Source of the DNA: Achatina immaculata | Lineage: Eukaryota > Mollusca > Gastropoda > Stylommatophora > Achatinidae | DNA length: 64,000 nucleotides | Assembly (NCBI GenBank): GCA_009760885.1 | Contig: CM019713.1 | Span: forward strand, 4,271,531 to 4,335,530 | Direction of reading: 5' to 3' | Shown here: one piece after another, positions 22,100 through 32,800 of the stretch | Position numbering within the stretch: position 1 is the stretch's first letter | Layout of the letters: each line of letters begins with the position of its first letter | Notes under the pieces: model-generated | Seen by the model: only the letters and a program-made list of their open reading frames with translations | Database searches by the model: none | Told to the model about the DNA's origin: nothing | Made by a program: the position numbers and the translations under genes

Positions 22100-22575
22100 C
22101 TCCGTAACATGCTCTGGTGAGCCTGTTACAATGACCCCACGCGAGTCGCCTTGCTCCACCACCAACCAAGAAATTGCTTCTGGCGCTGCAGGGAGTGGGT
22201 CCAGCTTCTAGAGGGCTCTTGGTTATCCCGTCTGACGTGGATCTACTGCCCAGGTCATGCAATAGCTAAAGGCAATAAGAAGACGGACAAGCTGGCATCA
22301 ATTCACAGAACCCTAAGGATAGACAAAGAGGAGACTGCAAGAGCCACATTGGACGGGCTGCGTATGGAGGACGACATAGGACTGAATGACGGCAATCACA
22401 TCAGGAGGATGATCGAGTTTTTGGAGAGAAGATGGGGACGTTAGCGTTTCTCCGAAAGAAGTGATTTAGTCCATGTTAGCCACAACCAGCAGCCGCAGAC
22501 TTCAGTGGGTGTTGGAAGGGAAGGCGGAGCACCTATGGGAATTCCAGATTTCGGGGGGTGCCAGCCTCTGATTAC
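22100..22575 (+). pseudogene. Retroelement fragment with RNase H-like domain
   Basis: The frame from about 22151 to 22444 contains LTWIYCPGHAIAKGN followed by DKLAS, matching the last catalytic block of RNase H domains found in some non-LTR retrotransposons (PGH, then N, then a D-x-LA core). After the stop at 22442 the next 130 bp (about 22484-22575) still look element-like, and the sequence ends in a short (TTC)n run. Upstream blocks of an RNase H fold are missing, so it is truncated and inactive. Confidence 0.75.
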
Positions 22576-22577
22576 AG

Positions 22578-22599
22578 TTCTTCTTCTTCTTCTTCTTCC
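22578..22599. repeat. (TTC)n run, probable element tail
   Basis: About seven TTC units immediately after the RNase H fragment. Confidence 0.85.
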
Positions 22600-23319
22600 T
22601 TTGCCCTCAAATGATCGTTCCTAGCATTGTGTCGGTGTCACCAGCTTTAAGCCCAACTCCTCCAACTTAGACTGCGTGTTTTTTTTTTAAATTAAAGATC
22701 GAGTTCACCGTTCCATTTCGATCCATACTCACTCAGCCAGATTTCTCATCGCAGGGAGGCAGCAGGATCTTAGTTAGCTGTGGTTCGTTAACCTTGACCA
22801 AGGCAGTCAGCCGTGTCATTTAGCTTGAGTACTGTCCCATGGTTTTTCTGCATATCATTAGGCGTCCTAATTTATGAAGAATGATTCCCACATTTTTTTT
22901 TTCAGGGGGAAAAAAATGTAAGTCTTTGGAATTTTATAATTTCTTCGCTTATGTCCCTTGGCGAAAATGTTTCCCAGTGCAACATTTTCCTGTTTACAAG
23001 ACAAATTATGCTGAGCTAAGTGCTTTCTCAAATTTTCTTATTGATCGTTCATTTTTAATTTCAAACGCTTCACGGAAAGCCGGTATGAGGTGAGAGGCTT
23101 GGTAAACGTTATACAAATTATTTCTGTCCTCTTTTCTTCTTAAACACTGTTGTAGCATTTACTTCCCTTGTTTTGCGAGAATTTGTTGGCCTGTGCGCTT
23201 CTTTTTGATAACGTGTAGGGACATGCTCTTTGTTTTCAGATTTCGATGGGTTTGTTAGTCCCATTCTAGCGCCAACATTAAAAAAAATCTTGTTATCTTG
23301 CTGATGAACAGTAACAGAG
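22600..23319. other. Unannotated stretch
   Basis: No gene recognised. TTTCTTCGCTTATGTCCCTT near 22940-22959 recurs near 30551-30570, suggesting a small unnamed repeat. Confidence 0.4.
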
Positions 23320-24150
23320 CTCAGTGTTGTATGGTCAGACCTAGAAAAAATGAAAAAAAACGACCTTGTATGGTTAGACCTCTAGACAGTGTAAATGACC
23401 TTGTAGAAAATGAAAAAAAAAATTGTATGGTAAAACCTCAAGAAAATATATAAGACCTTGTATGGTTAGACCTCGAGACAGTGTAAATGGCCTTGTATGA
23501 TTAGACCTCGGAAAAAAAATGTAAACGACCTTGTATGGTTAGACCTCGAGACAATGTAAATGGCCTTGTATGGTTAGACCTAGAGATAATGAAAAAAAAC
23601 GACCTTGTATGGTTAGACCTCGAGACAATGTAAATGGCCTTGTATAGTTAGACCTCGAGAAAAATTTTTTTTTAAAAACGACCTTGTATGGTTACGTATC
23701 AAGAAAATGTAAACGACCTTGTATGGTTAGACCTCTATTATTCAATGTAAATGACCTTCTATAGTTAGACCTCGAGAAAATAAAGAAAAAAAAACCGACT
23801 TTGTATGGTTACACCTCAAGAAAATGTAAACTACCTTGTATGGTTAGGCCTCGGAGAAAAATGTAAACGATTTTGTATGTTTAGACATCGGAAAAAATGT
23901 AAACGATTTTGTATGTTTAGACATCGGAAAAAATGTAAACGATTTTGTATGTTTAGACATCGGAAAAAATGTAAACGATTTTGTATGTTTAGACATCGGA
24001 AAAAATGTAAACGATTTTCTATGTTTAGACATCGGGGAGGGGGGATGTAAATGACCATGTGTGGTTAGAACTCGAAAACGAATGTAAACCATCTTGTATG
24101 GTTAGACCTCGAGAAAATGTAAACGATTGTGTTAGACCTTGCTGACCGAG
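23320..24150. repeat. About 36-bp tandem repeat, about 22 copies
   Basis: Units of CCTTGTATGGTTAGACCTCG plus AGAAAATGTAAACGA, with variable A runs. A homogeneous block of about five copies (23867-24030) uses a distinct variant, TTTTGTATGTTTAGACATCG. Confidence 0.95.
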
Positions 24151-24556
24151 TCTCTGTAAAAAATAAAGACCGCCATGACATTACACATTTTTAAACATGT
24201 TTGTGCTTATTTCTTCCTTGACGTGTCAGCACACGAGAGGTTGATGTGGTCACTATCTTGCCTGGCCCACTTTCTTTCCTCAGGTGCTGAAGAAACCAGG
24301 TATCAGTTTCTAAAACTACAGCTATACTTAACATTCCCTTTCTCCGCAGTCGTATCCCCTTTCTACTAAATTCCATTCTTTCCTCACAAGACTTATATTC
24401 CAGAACCCTTTCACTGTACTAGTTTATAAACCCTCTGTCCAACCACATTCATCAGTTCCACCCACCTTTTTCTTGGCTATATAAACATAATATCCCTTTC
24501 TCTTTGCTTTCCACACCGCTTCTTTGCTACCAGCGTATCACACTCGCTGTCATAGT
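24151..24556. other. Unannotated stretch
   Basis: Nothing recognised on either strand. Confidence 0.5.
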
Positions 24557-24603
24557 TAATTAGTCATTCAGTCAAATGACTTGCGGAACTTTGCCTCCCT
24601 GTT
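24557..24603 (-). mobile_element. LINE-a 3'-end scrap
   Basis: GTCATTCAGTCAAATGAC tail-like sequence followed by CTTGCGGAACTTTGCCTCCC, the complement of the LINE-a coding end. Confidence 0.7.
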
Positions 24604-24712
24604 CTTACGGACGGACATAATTAATTTTTTCCATTCCTTTTTGTGTTGTTGGACTTTAATACTGTGTCATCAGCATATCTAATCTCTGGTATTTCATAAC
24701 CTCCAATTTTTG
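24604..24712 (-). pseudogene. Reverse-transcriptase fragment with YADD box (non-LTR)
   Basis: On the minus strand it encodes IGGYEIPEIRYADDTVLKSN, the reverse-transcriptase motif C (YADD) region of a LINE different from LINE-b. It is only about 110 bp and abuts the LINE-b 3' end. Confidence 0.75.
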
Positions 24713-26240
24713 TCTTACATCCTTCCCGTGCCGCTGAACGTCACATAGGGCCCATAAGATAGTTTGTCAGTTTTTCCTGTCTTCGGCGAGTTTTTCAACC
24801 TCATCAAAGGATTTTATGCCTATTAATTTGGCCTCTCTTAACAATGTCCTCTTCAGAGTTTCACGCGGTCTGCCTGTTTTTTCTTTGGCCTGTTATGTTC
24901 CATTTTATAGCTTGTTTTGGGATTCTCTGACCGTTTCTTCACATCACGTGACCAACATATGTCCATCTCCTTTTCCTGATCATCTATGAGACTGGTTGTT
25001 GTTCAGTCATCTGTCTTATCTCTGAATTGTTCTTGAATTCGTTCCACTTGATGCCGAGTATTTTCCTTAGGCATTTGTTTTCAAAAGAGTCTAATTTCTT
25101 GTCTATTTCTTTAGTTGTTTTCCTGCTTTCACATGCATAAATGGTGGATATTACATTTGAATTGAATAGTCTTAACTTGGTTTTTGTGCTTGTAACTTTT
25201 GAATGCCATATGTTATCAAGATTCTTGAAGATCGATGCTGCTTCTGCAATTCTAATTCTAACTTCCTTTCTGGTGTCACCATCCTGGTCTATGTAGCTGC
25301 CAGGGTATGCAAATTGATTGGCTTCTTCAATATCTGTCCCTTCTATGTGAATTTTTCCATTTTGATTATTTTAATTTCAAGACCTATTTTGCTAGCCAAT
25401 GAAGACAGGCTATCTGTTTTTTCTTGCATGGAATTCACATTGTTATTGATAAGAGTTATGCCATCAGCAAAATCAAGATATTCTAGTTGGGTCTCATGTA
25501 CCCAGTCAATACCTGTGTTACCTGTGCAGCATTTTTTCATTATGAAGTCTATTGCAATTCCAAAAAGCAAAGGAGACAGTATACATCCTTGTTTCACACC
25601 TGTTTCAATCTGGAACCATTCGCTCATCCCTTCTTCTGTTTTGACTGCACAAACATATCCATTGTAGAAGTCCTTAGTGATATTGACAATTTTAGATGGT
25701 ATTCTATATAGACTTAAAATTCTCCACAATGAATCTCTGTGTATGCTATCAAATGCCTTTAAAGTCTATGAAGTTCAGTATTAATGGTTTCTGCTTTTCA
25801 GTATGTTCTTCAAGTATTATCCTTAGAGCTTCTCCCTTTTCGAAATCCTGTTGTTCTTCTCTCATTGCTGTATCCACTATATCTTTAAGTATATTCAACA
25901 TGACCTTGCAAAATACTTTTGACACAACTGATATTAAGGTTACTCCTCTCCAATTGTTACAGTCACCATGGTTGCCTTTTTTTGGTATTTTAACAATGAT
26001 TCCTTTTTTCCCATTTAGAAGGGACCTTTTCTTCTTTCAAAATCTTATTAAACATTCTCTGTAGTTGTCTCATGTTGTCACTATTGATAGCTTTTAACAT
26101 TTCAGGTGTTATTTCATCTTCACCTGTAGCTTTGTTGTTAGCCATTAAATTCAGTGCTGTTTCAATTTCATGCAATGTAATTTCATCTAAGTTTACATTT
26201 AGATGTGGGGCTGGTAAGTCAGTTTCAAAGTTTAACATTT
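24713..26240 (-). pseudogene. LINE-b reverse transcriptase and C-terminus, degenerate
   Basis: Read on the minus strand from 26240 down, it gives LNFETDLPAPHLN, the LNLMANNKATGEDEITPEML block, then IETGVKQGCILSPLLFG (motif B region), a DFADGITLI version of motif C (second Asp of FADD replaced by Gly), the CESRKTTKEI region and the terminal GRPRETLKR and AKDRKN-type blocks. Several frameshifts break it. It lies upstream of ephrin exon 2 on the opposite strand, probably within the large first intron. It matches 62742-63955 closely. Confidence 0.92.
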
Positions 26241-26691
26241 CTTTTATATAATATATATATAAAATGTATAATTTCCTATATAATTTTTCTATATAATATA
26301 GAAAAAAGGGGGACCATAGCTACGTGCTCCCCTTTTTAAAAAATATTTTCCCCCATTCTTATCTGTTGTATATCATTTACATGAATTTATATTTTGTATT
26401 CTTTCCATATTTCTTTGTCCTGTATGTTTTTGCATGATTAAGGTGTAAACCGAAACTTTACAACTGCGTCCTCGTTAATAAAGAGGTTCCTACTTTTGTT
26501 TCAAATAGTTTTGACATTTTGTTATCACAGCTTTACTGTAGCAGAGATGTGTATATTTATATATTCAGTCTTGTATATAATTGCATCCCAAAAACTATTC
26601 ATAGTTCAGATTTTATGTGTTTCTTTTCATTTTGTTTTTCCCTAATTTTTTTTCTTTAATAACAAGAATGTTCTGTTTCTGTGTGTAACAG
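26241..26691 (+). other. Probable end of ephrin intron 1
   Basis: AT-rich, with a (TA)n patch at 26246-26300 and an inverted repeat AAAAAGGGGGA / TCCCCTTTTT around 26305-26336. It ends in a T-rich tract and ACAG acceptor at 26688-26691. Confidence 0.6.
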
Positions 26692-26818
26692 GTTTCAAAG
26701 CAGCAACAATGACCACATCATAGATGTCAACCTGGGCGACCGACTTAACATACTGTGTCCTCATTACACGGATGGAACAGTCTCTAGTAATCAGTGGGAA
26801 TACTATTTGATATACATG
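26692..26818 (+). CDS. Ephrin exon 2 (first half of receptor-binding domain)
   Basis: Acceptor ...GTGTGTAACAG ends at 26691; donor ATG|GTGAGT at 26818/26819. The first base completes a split codon, then 42 codons. It encodes FQSSNNDHIIDV, GDRLNILCPHY (first conserved Cys) and WEYYLIYM. In vertebrate ephrins exon 2 also starts at this Phe, which supports the boundary. It ends in phase 0. Confidence 0.93.
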
Positions 26819-29800
26819 GTGAGTAGATCTGTATATTTCAGTTGTAACCTATGACAACTATGATGGGAAAAAAAAAATTAAAATTTTTTTTTATTATTTA
26901 AATTCAATAAGCTTTGCTTAGTTTAAAAAAAAAAGTGGGGGTGGGGGATTGGTGGTTCCTATGATAACTTGTTTTCACAGAAGGTTAACTTGAAATACTT
27001 GTAGTCTACAGGTGCTGAATGAACCAGCTTCTTTAGGTCCAATATAGGAACAAAATAAAGCCACTTTGAGTGGCCACTTCTCAGTCTACATGTGTTTTTT
27101 CGCAAGATCTCCCTGTGTCAGGTATCATAAGCGTGAATGTTGAAGTAGCAGGGAGATACATAACAAAATGTCAAGCCCACACCTGTGTGGCTTCCAGTTA
27201 TCCTTTGTGTTCCATTTGTTCTGTTATTTACATCCATATTATTGTCTTACTTCAGAAAAGAGTGACAGATGTGCAAGAAGGTTGCAATGGTGCTGAACTT
27301 AGTCACAAAAATAGAAACATTTATTATGAGTTTATTATCTCCTTCACTACTAAGGCTTTTCCCCGGTAATGCATTAACCCTTCAGCTTGTTTCAGCAAGG
27401 CTCATCTCATTCATCCCTCATATGGTATTTCCTAACATATCTAATCCTGCTAGCACACACTACATATGGGTTAAATGGATTGCACCCAAATGAAACAAGC
27501 TGGAAAATAATAATTACAACATTGGTTCTAAAACTAACACTATGGCTCTGGCTTTCAAGTCTTCTTAAAAAAGTCTCAGTATAAATAAATCCTTTCTTTT
27601 TTAACTGTATAGTTTTAATTTAATATTTTTTTTAACCTTTATATATTTTAAAGATTTCATAGCTTAGCCTTGCTTTAAATATTACAGTATTTATTTAAAC
27701 AAATTGTTTTCATGCTTTTAATTATAATTTTTAAAATATCTGTTATAACAATGTATTTTTTTTTCCTACTCATGCTGTATATTAAAAAAAAAATTTCATG
27801 GATATGTATATGTATTGTTTTAAGCTTAGTTGTAATAATTTTTTTTGTATAACCACACTTTTTATCACTTCTACCCTGCAGTGGTTAAGTGTAGTGTTTT
27901 GTCCTTCTGCAAAAATGATCATATTTTTTTTATCTTCTTCTGATAATACAGTCCTTTTATCTTCCTAGAGTTATAAATTTTTTATAACCTAAAATCTTCC
28001 TTCAGTTTTACTATATTATGTGCTAAGGTTTTTTTTTAAAATTTGTTTATTTTGATTTGTTTAAATTGTGTTCTAACTTTTAAATTCTCCATACTAACAC
28101 TATATGACTGATATCTTCCAGGTTGATAAATACAACTATGAGGTCTGTGTAATAAATGATACAAGCAACAAAATTGCCATCTTGAACTGCTCCAACCCAG
28201 AGTCCCTCATGTTCTTCACTTTGCTCATATTTGAGTTCCAGCCCATTCCAGGAATCCCTGATTTTCAGATGGGCAAAGATTACTATTTCATTTGTGAGTA
28301 ATAAGTTCATTAATTTTGTGCTTTTTTACATCTGTCTCTAGAACAGTGACAATTCATTTATTGCTTCTGTCTCTAGAACAATGACAATTAACTTATTGCT
28401 TCTGTCTGTAGAATAATGACATCTAGTTTATTGCTTCTGTCTGTAGAACAATGACAACTAACTTTATTGCTTCTGTCTGTAGAACTATGACATCTAGTTT
28501 ATTGCTTCTGTCTGTAGAACAATGACATCTAGTTTTTTGCTTCTGTCTGTAGAACAATGACATCTAGTTTATTGCTTCTGTCTGTAGAACAATGACAACT
28601 GACTTTATTGCTTCTGTCTGTAGAACTATGACATCTAGTTTATTGCTTCTGTCTGTAGAACAATGACATCTAGTTTATTGCTTCTGTCTGTAGAACAATG
28701 ACATCTAGTTTATTGCTTCTGTCTGTAGAACAATGACATCTAGTTTATTGCTTCTGTCTGTAGAACAATGACAATTAATTTATTACTTCTGTCTATAGAA
28801 AACTAGCTAAAACATCAGAAATGACTCAGTGAACTGGCACCAGTTACTAAAGTGAAGTGATATCAGTAACAGGAGTGGACTGACATCAGTGCTTGGCAAA
28901 TTCCTGGATTCCTGTCATACTTTTTTCTAACCATTTGTATGCTGATTGCATTGAATAACTTCTATTGATAATAATTCTGTTTATGTCACCTCCAGCAACC
29001 TCAGGAGGACGAAAGTTCAACATAAACAACCAGTACGAAGGAGCATGTAAGGAGCATCAGATGAAGATGATGCTTCGAGTCAGACCGAAGACCACAGATG
29101 GTGTTGGTGAGTGGCAGAACATCATCATTTCAGTGTCTGATGTTGGGTCATTTTGCTTTTCCAGTGACCCTTTTGCTTTACAAACCATGAGCTTCAAATG
29201 TCTGCTCCTCTTTGTCACTGCACCACTCCATGCTGGTCACTCTCTTCTTTATTCTGGTGATATTTCACAATGTTACGGTTGTTAGTACAGCTGCCTTTTT
29301 ATTGTTGCTGATCATTTACATGTGATTAGTCCTTTGTGACTGCCATTTCCAAGAGTGTGTCACATTGTTTTGTCGAACAGCATACTCAGGAAGGGCAGCA
29401 TACCCAGGAAGGGCAGCATACCCAGGAAAGGCAGCATACCCAGGAAGGGCAGCATAACCAGGAAGGGCAGCATACCCAGGAAAGGCAGCATACCCAGGAA
29501 AGGCAGCCAGGAAAACAAAGGTGCTCTCAGAGAAGTTGTAGAGCAATGATAACTAATAATCATAAGGAAAGTATCATCACAGATATTTGGACATATGGAA
29601 AGACAAATATATCTATAATACAAGAGCTTAATATTGAAGAAGGCTGGCTAGTAAAGAGGATTAAAGAGAGAAAACTTGAATATTTTGGACACATTAAACA
29701 TCATGATAATTTAGAGAAGACCGTATTGGAAGGATACATAATGGGAAAAAGAAAGAGAGGAAGACCAAAACGAAGATGGCTGCAAGACATCGTTGACGAT

Positions 29801-32800
29801 CTGCAAATGGATGCAGCAGCAGCAGGCCATCTTGCTCACAACCGAGAGGCCTACAGGAGTGCTGTTAGAGAGGCAAAGTTCCGCAAGGGACATGCAAATG
29901 AATGAAGGAATGGAAAGATAATAGCTACATGTTCCTAACAATCACTGAAAAACTCTAGAGAGAGGGAAAGTGTTGGCGACAGAGAAATATCACAATGAGC
30001 AGCCCACTGCACAGAAAAAAAAAAAAGGCAATAAATCTAATTAACAGTTCCATGGACCATACGAAATATAGAAGAGTGATCATTAGCTTGCATACCATGA
30101 CATCCAGTGAATGACTGAATTTGTCAAGAAATATGTGGAATATTTATTGAACTGTTTTTGTGTCCTGTACTAGTGATAGCTAAATGCAATTCTTTATCAT
30201 TCTGAAAACATTTTGTTATATTCTTAGTCATCATATCTGACCTCATTATTTTCTTTCATTTCAACATGCATCCTAAATATATATAACATATATATATATA
30301 TTATATATATATATTACCACAGAAAATGGACTGGAATCGAATGTGGACATCCACCCTCACACACATCAACCTAGAAGATCCACACAGTCAGCAGCAACCA
30401 TCACAACCACAGCAGCAACAGCTGTGAGAACAACATATGGAAGACCTTCTGATTACAGTCCGACAGGTTTGTGCATTCTCTCATCTTGTTAGATGATCGA
30501 AACTTCATGACAAGGGAGACAGTCCACGAACTTAAATGTGTCTTTTGCTGTTTCTTCGCTTATGTCCCTTTAAAAATCTTATGCCATTTTGATGAATGAC
30601 GAATTTAATGATATACAGCGAAACAGATCGAGAGATATAATTTTTTTTTTTTTTTCATATTGTGGTAGCTACTAACGGTATCTGAGAACTGAACTCGTCA
30701 TGTGGTTCTTAAAAAAAAAAAAAACGCTGATACTAAGGAAATACATACCAATCCTTGGATAGATTTTTTTCTTAACTTTCTTCATTGTATCTTATCAATG
30801 AGCAGTAATGCTGTAGTGGCTTGAAAAATGATGGAATGCGAAAAAGACAACAACAAAAAAATTAGTCAAAACACATAGAAAGAGGATGTAGATTGAACAT
30901 TTTCTAGAGAATTAAGTAACTAAGAGTCAAGTCTTGTATTTCAGTGAAAATTTTCTAGAGAATTAAGTAACTAAGAGTCCAGTCTTGTATATCAGTATGA
31001 TGAAAGATAAGTATGATGATATCTGCAGAAAAGCTGATTCTAGTGTACTAAATATAGACAGAGGTGTATGGTTTATTTTTGTAAAACAGGATATGAAGAG
31101 GGGAGAGAAATTAAGATCTAATAAACTGAGTATAAGAAAAGAAAAAAAACCCAATATTCTAGCAATTTGCTTTTGTCCAGAGCAATAGAGATGACAAAAT
31201 AACAAATAAATACACAAAAGAACAAAATTTGAACAGCTGGTCAAGATACCATAGTATGAAAGTTAGGCACAGAGTGTGTTTCAGTCATGTGAGAAGCCAT
31301 TCTATCTCAAGAGGGCAGTGCACAGAAGGATTACGTTCATAGCTTTCTTCTTGGATTATAGAAACTGACCCTCATTACATCTCTTATGCCTTTCTTCCTT
31401 TTATGTCTTATACACATTGGTGGATTTTTTTCAAGATTCCACTTGTCTTTTTTTTCACATTTCACATTATATGTTTTCACACTTCATAAATTTTGATGTT
31501 TTCAGCTGAGGCTTATTGCTGCAGACAAGACGTATCTCCATTACTCACTGTTCTTGATCTTCTCTTAAAAACTGTCAGTACCAAGAGAGTGTATGTCTTC
31601 TTTTAGGTTGTCTCTCAATTGCTACCTAGGTCTAACTTTTGGTCTATCCCTTTTCATCACTTCTGTATAAGCCATCTTTGTTTATCTATCCTCCTCCATT
31701 CTCTCTAGATGCCCCAAGCCACTTCTGTCTGTTGTTGTTCATGATGGTTGCTACAAGCAGAGAGTCAAACAATGTGTAGATTTCTTTGATAGGACAAAAG
31801 TCTGGAAAGTTGAACCATACAACCGTTGTCTGGTCAGCAATGCTCATTCTCTGAATCCCCACAGTCGCAGTCTTGTGTGTGTGCTTTTCTTTTGTTGTTT
31901 ATTTGAATATTTTGTACTGCATATATTGCTTATACATAATATTTCTGCATTGTTTGTACATTATCTGTTATATTAATCATATTTAGATACCATATAGTTA
32001 AATTTTCACTAAATATTCATTTGGAAACTTAACTCCAAGATTTTTTTTCAGACACCTTTCCTCCCTGTTATCCAGACAAATTGAGGGCTGTCACTGTAAA
32101 AGTCAATTTTCTAAGAACAAGTTTTACACTCCCATTAATTACTCCGACATTCTTTTTATTTGTCTGCTTATGCCATTAGAGTCTCAGAGAGGTTTAAGAC
32201 ATCGGTCCAGAGCAAGATGAGAGGCCTGGGTAGCTGTCATGTTGTGTTTCCTCAGTGTGTCTTTCACACCATCTATCCACTTCTTCCTATGTAGTCCTTG
32301 TGCCCTACATCCGGATGTTTTCGAGTTGTGTGCACACCCAGCTTGTTGTTCTGGATCCATGCATATCAAATGTCAGAACCACTTAACTCTTATTTTTGAC
32401 ATAGTTCTTGACAAGTTCTGTTCCCACCATTTGCTGGGTTATTTCATTTTGAGTGTGATCCTTTTTGTCTTGATTACCATTTTTCTTAAACATTTCATCT
32501 CTCATGTTATCTTTCTTGTCATGGTATTTGGTAAGTGTCCATGAATGGCATTGATAGTACAGAATTGGGGTGAGTATTATTTGAAAGAGTTGTTTTTTTA
32601 TGCCCATTGAGTATTTGTGTGTTTTAGGACTTGTGCAAGATGATAGGTAACATTGTTTCCTTTATGAATTGCACATTTGATTTCTCTGTCTATTTTTCAG
32701 TCCTGTATAAATGTGCTTCCTAAATATTTGAATTCAGTAACCTGTTTGAGTGTGGTGTTATTTACACAAATGTTACATTCTCTTGTGGTTCTCTCTTATC

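Noticed and set aside
21570..22262. 230-codon minus-strand Glu/Lys-rich frame
   Set aside because: The Glu run is the complement of the TTC/TCC tract, and the rest overlaps the RNase H fragment on the other strand.
23805..24092. Three periodic frames (KCKRFCMFRHRK and complements)
   Set aside because: They are translations of the homogeneous 36-bp repeat block.
25203..26064. Plus-strand frames of 122-154 codons
   Set aside because: They are antisense shadows of the LINE-b reverse transcriptase on the minus strand; the same shadow appears at 63391-63834.
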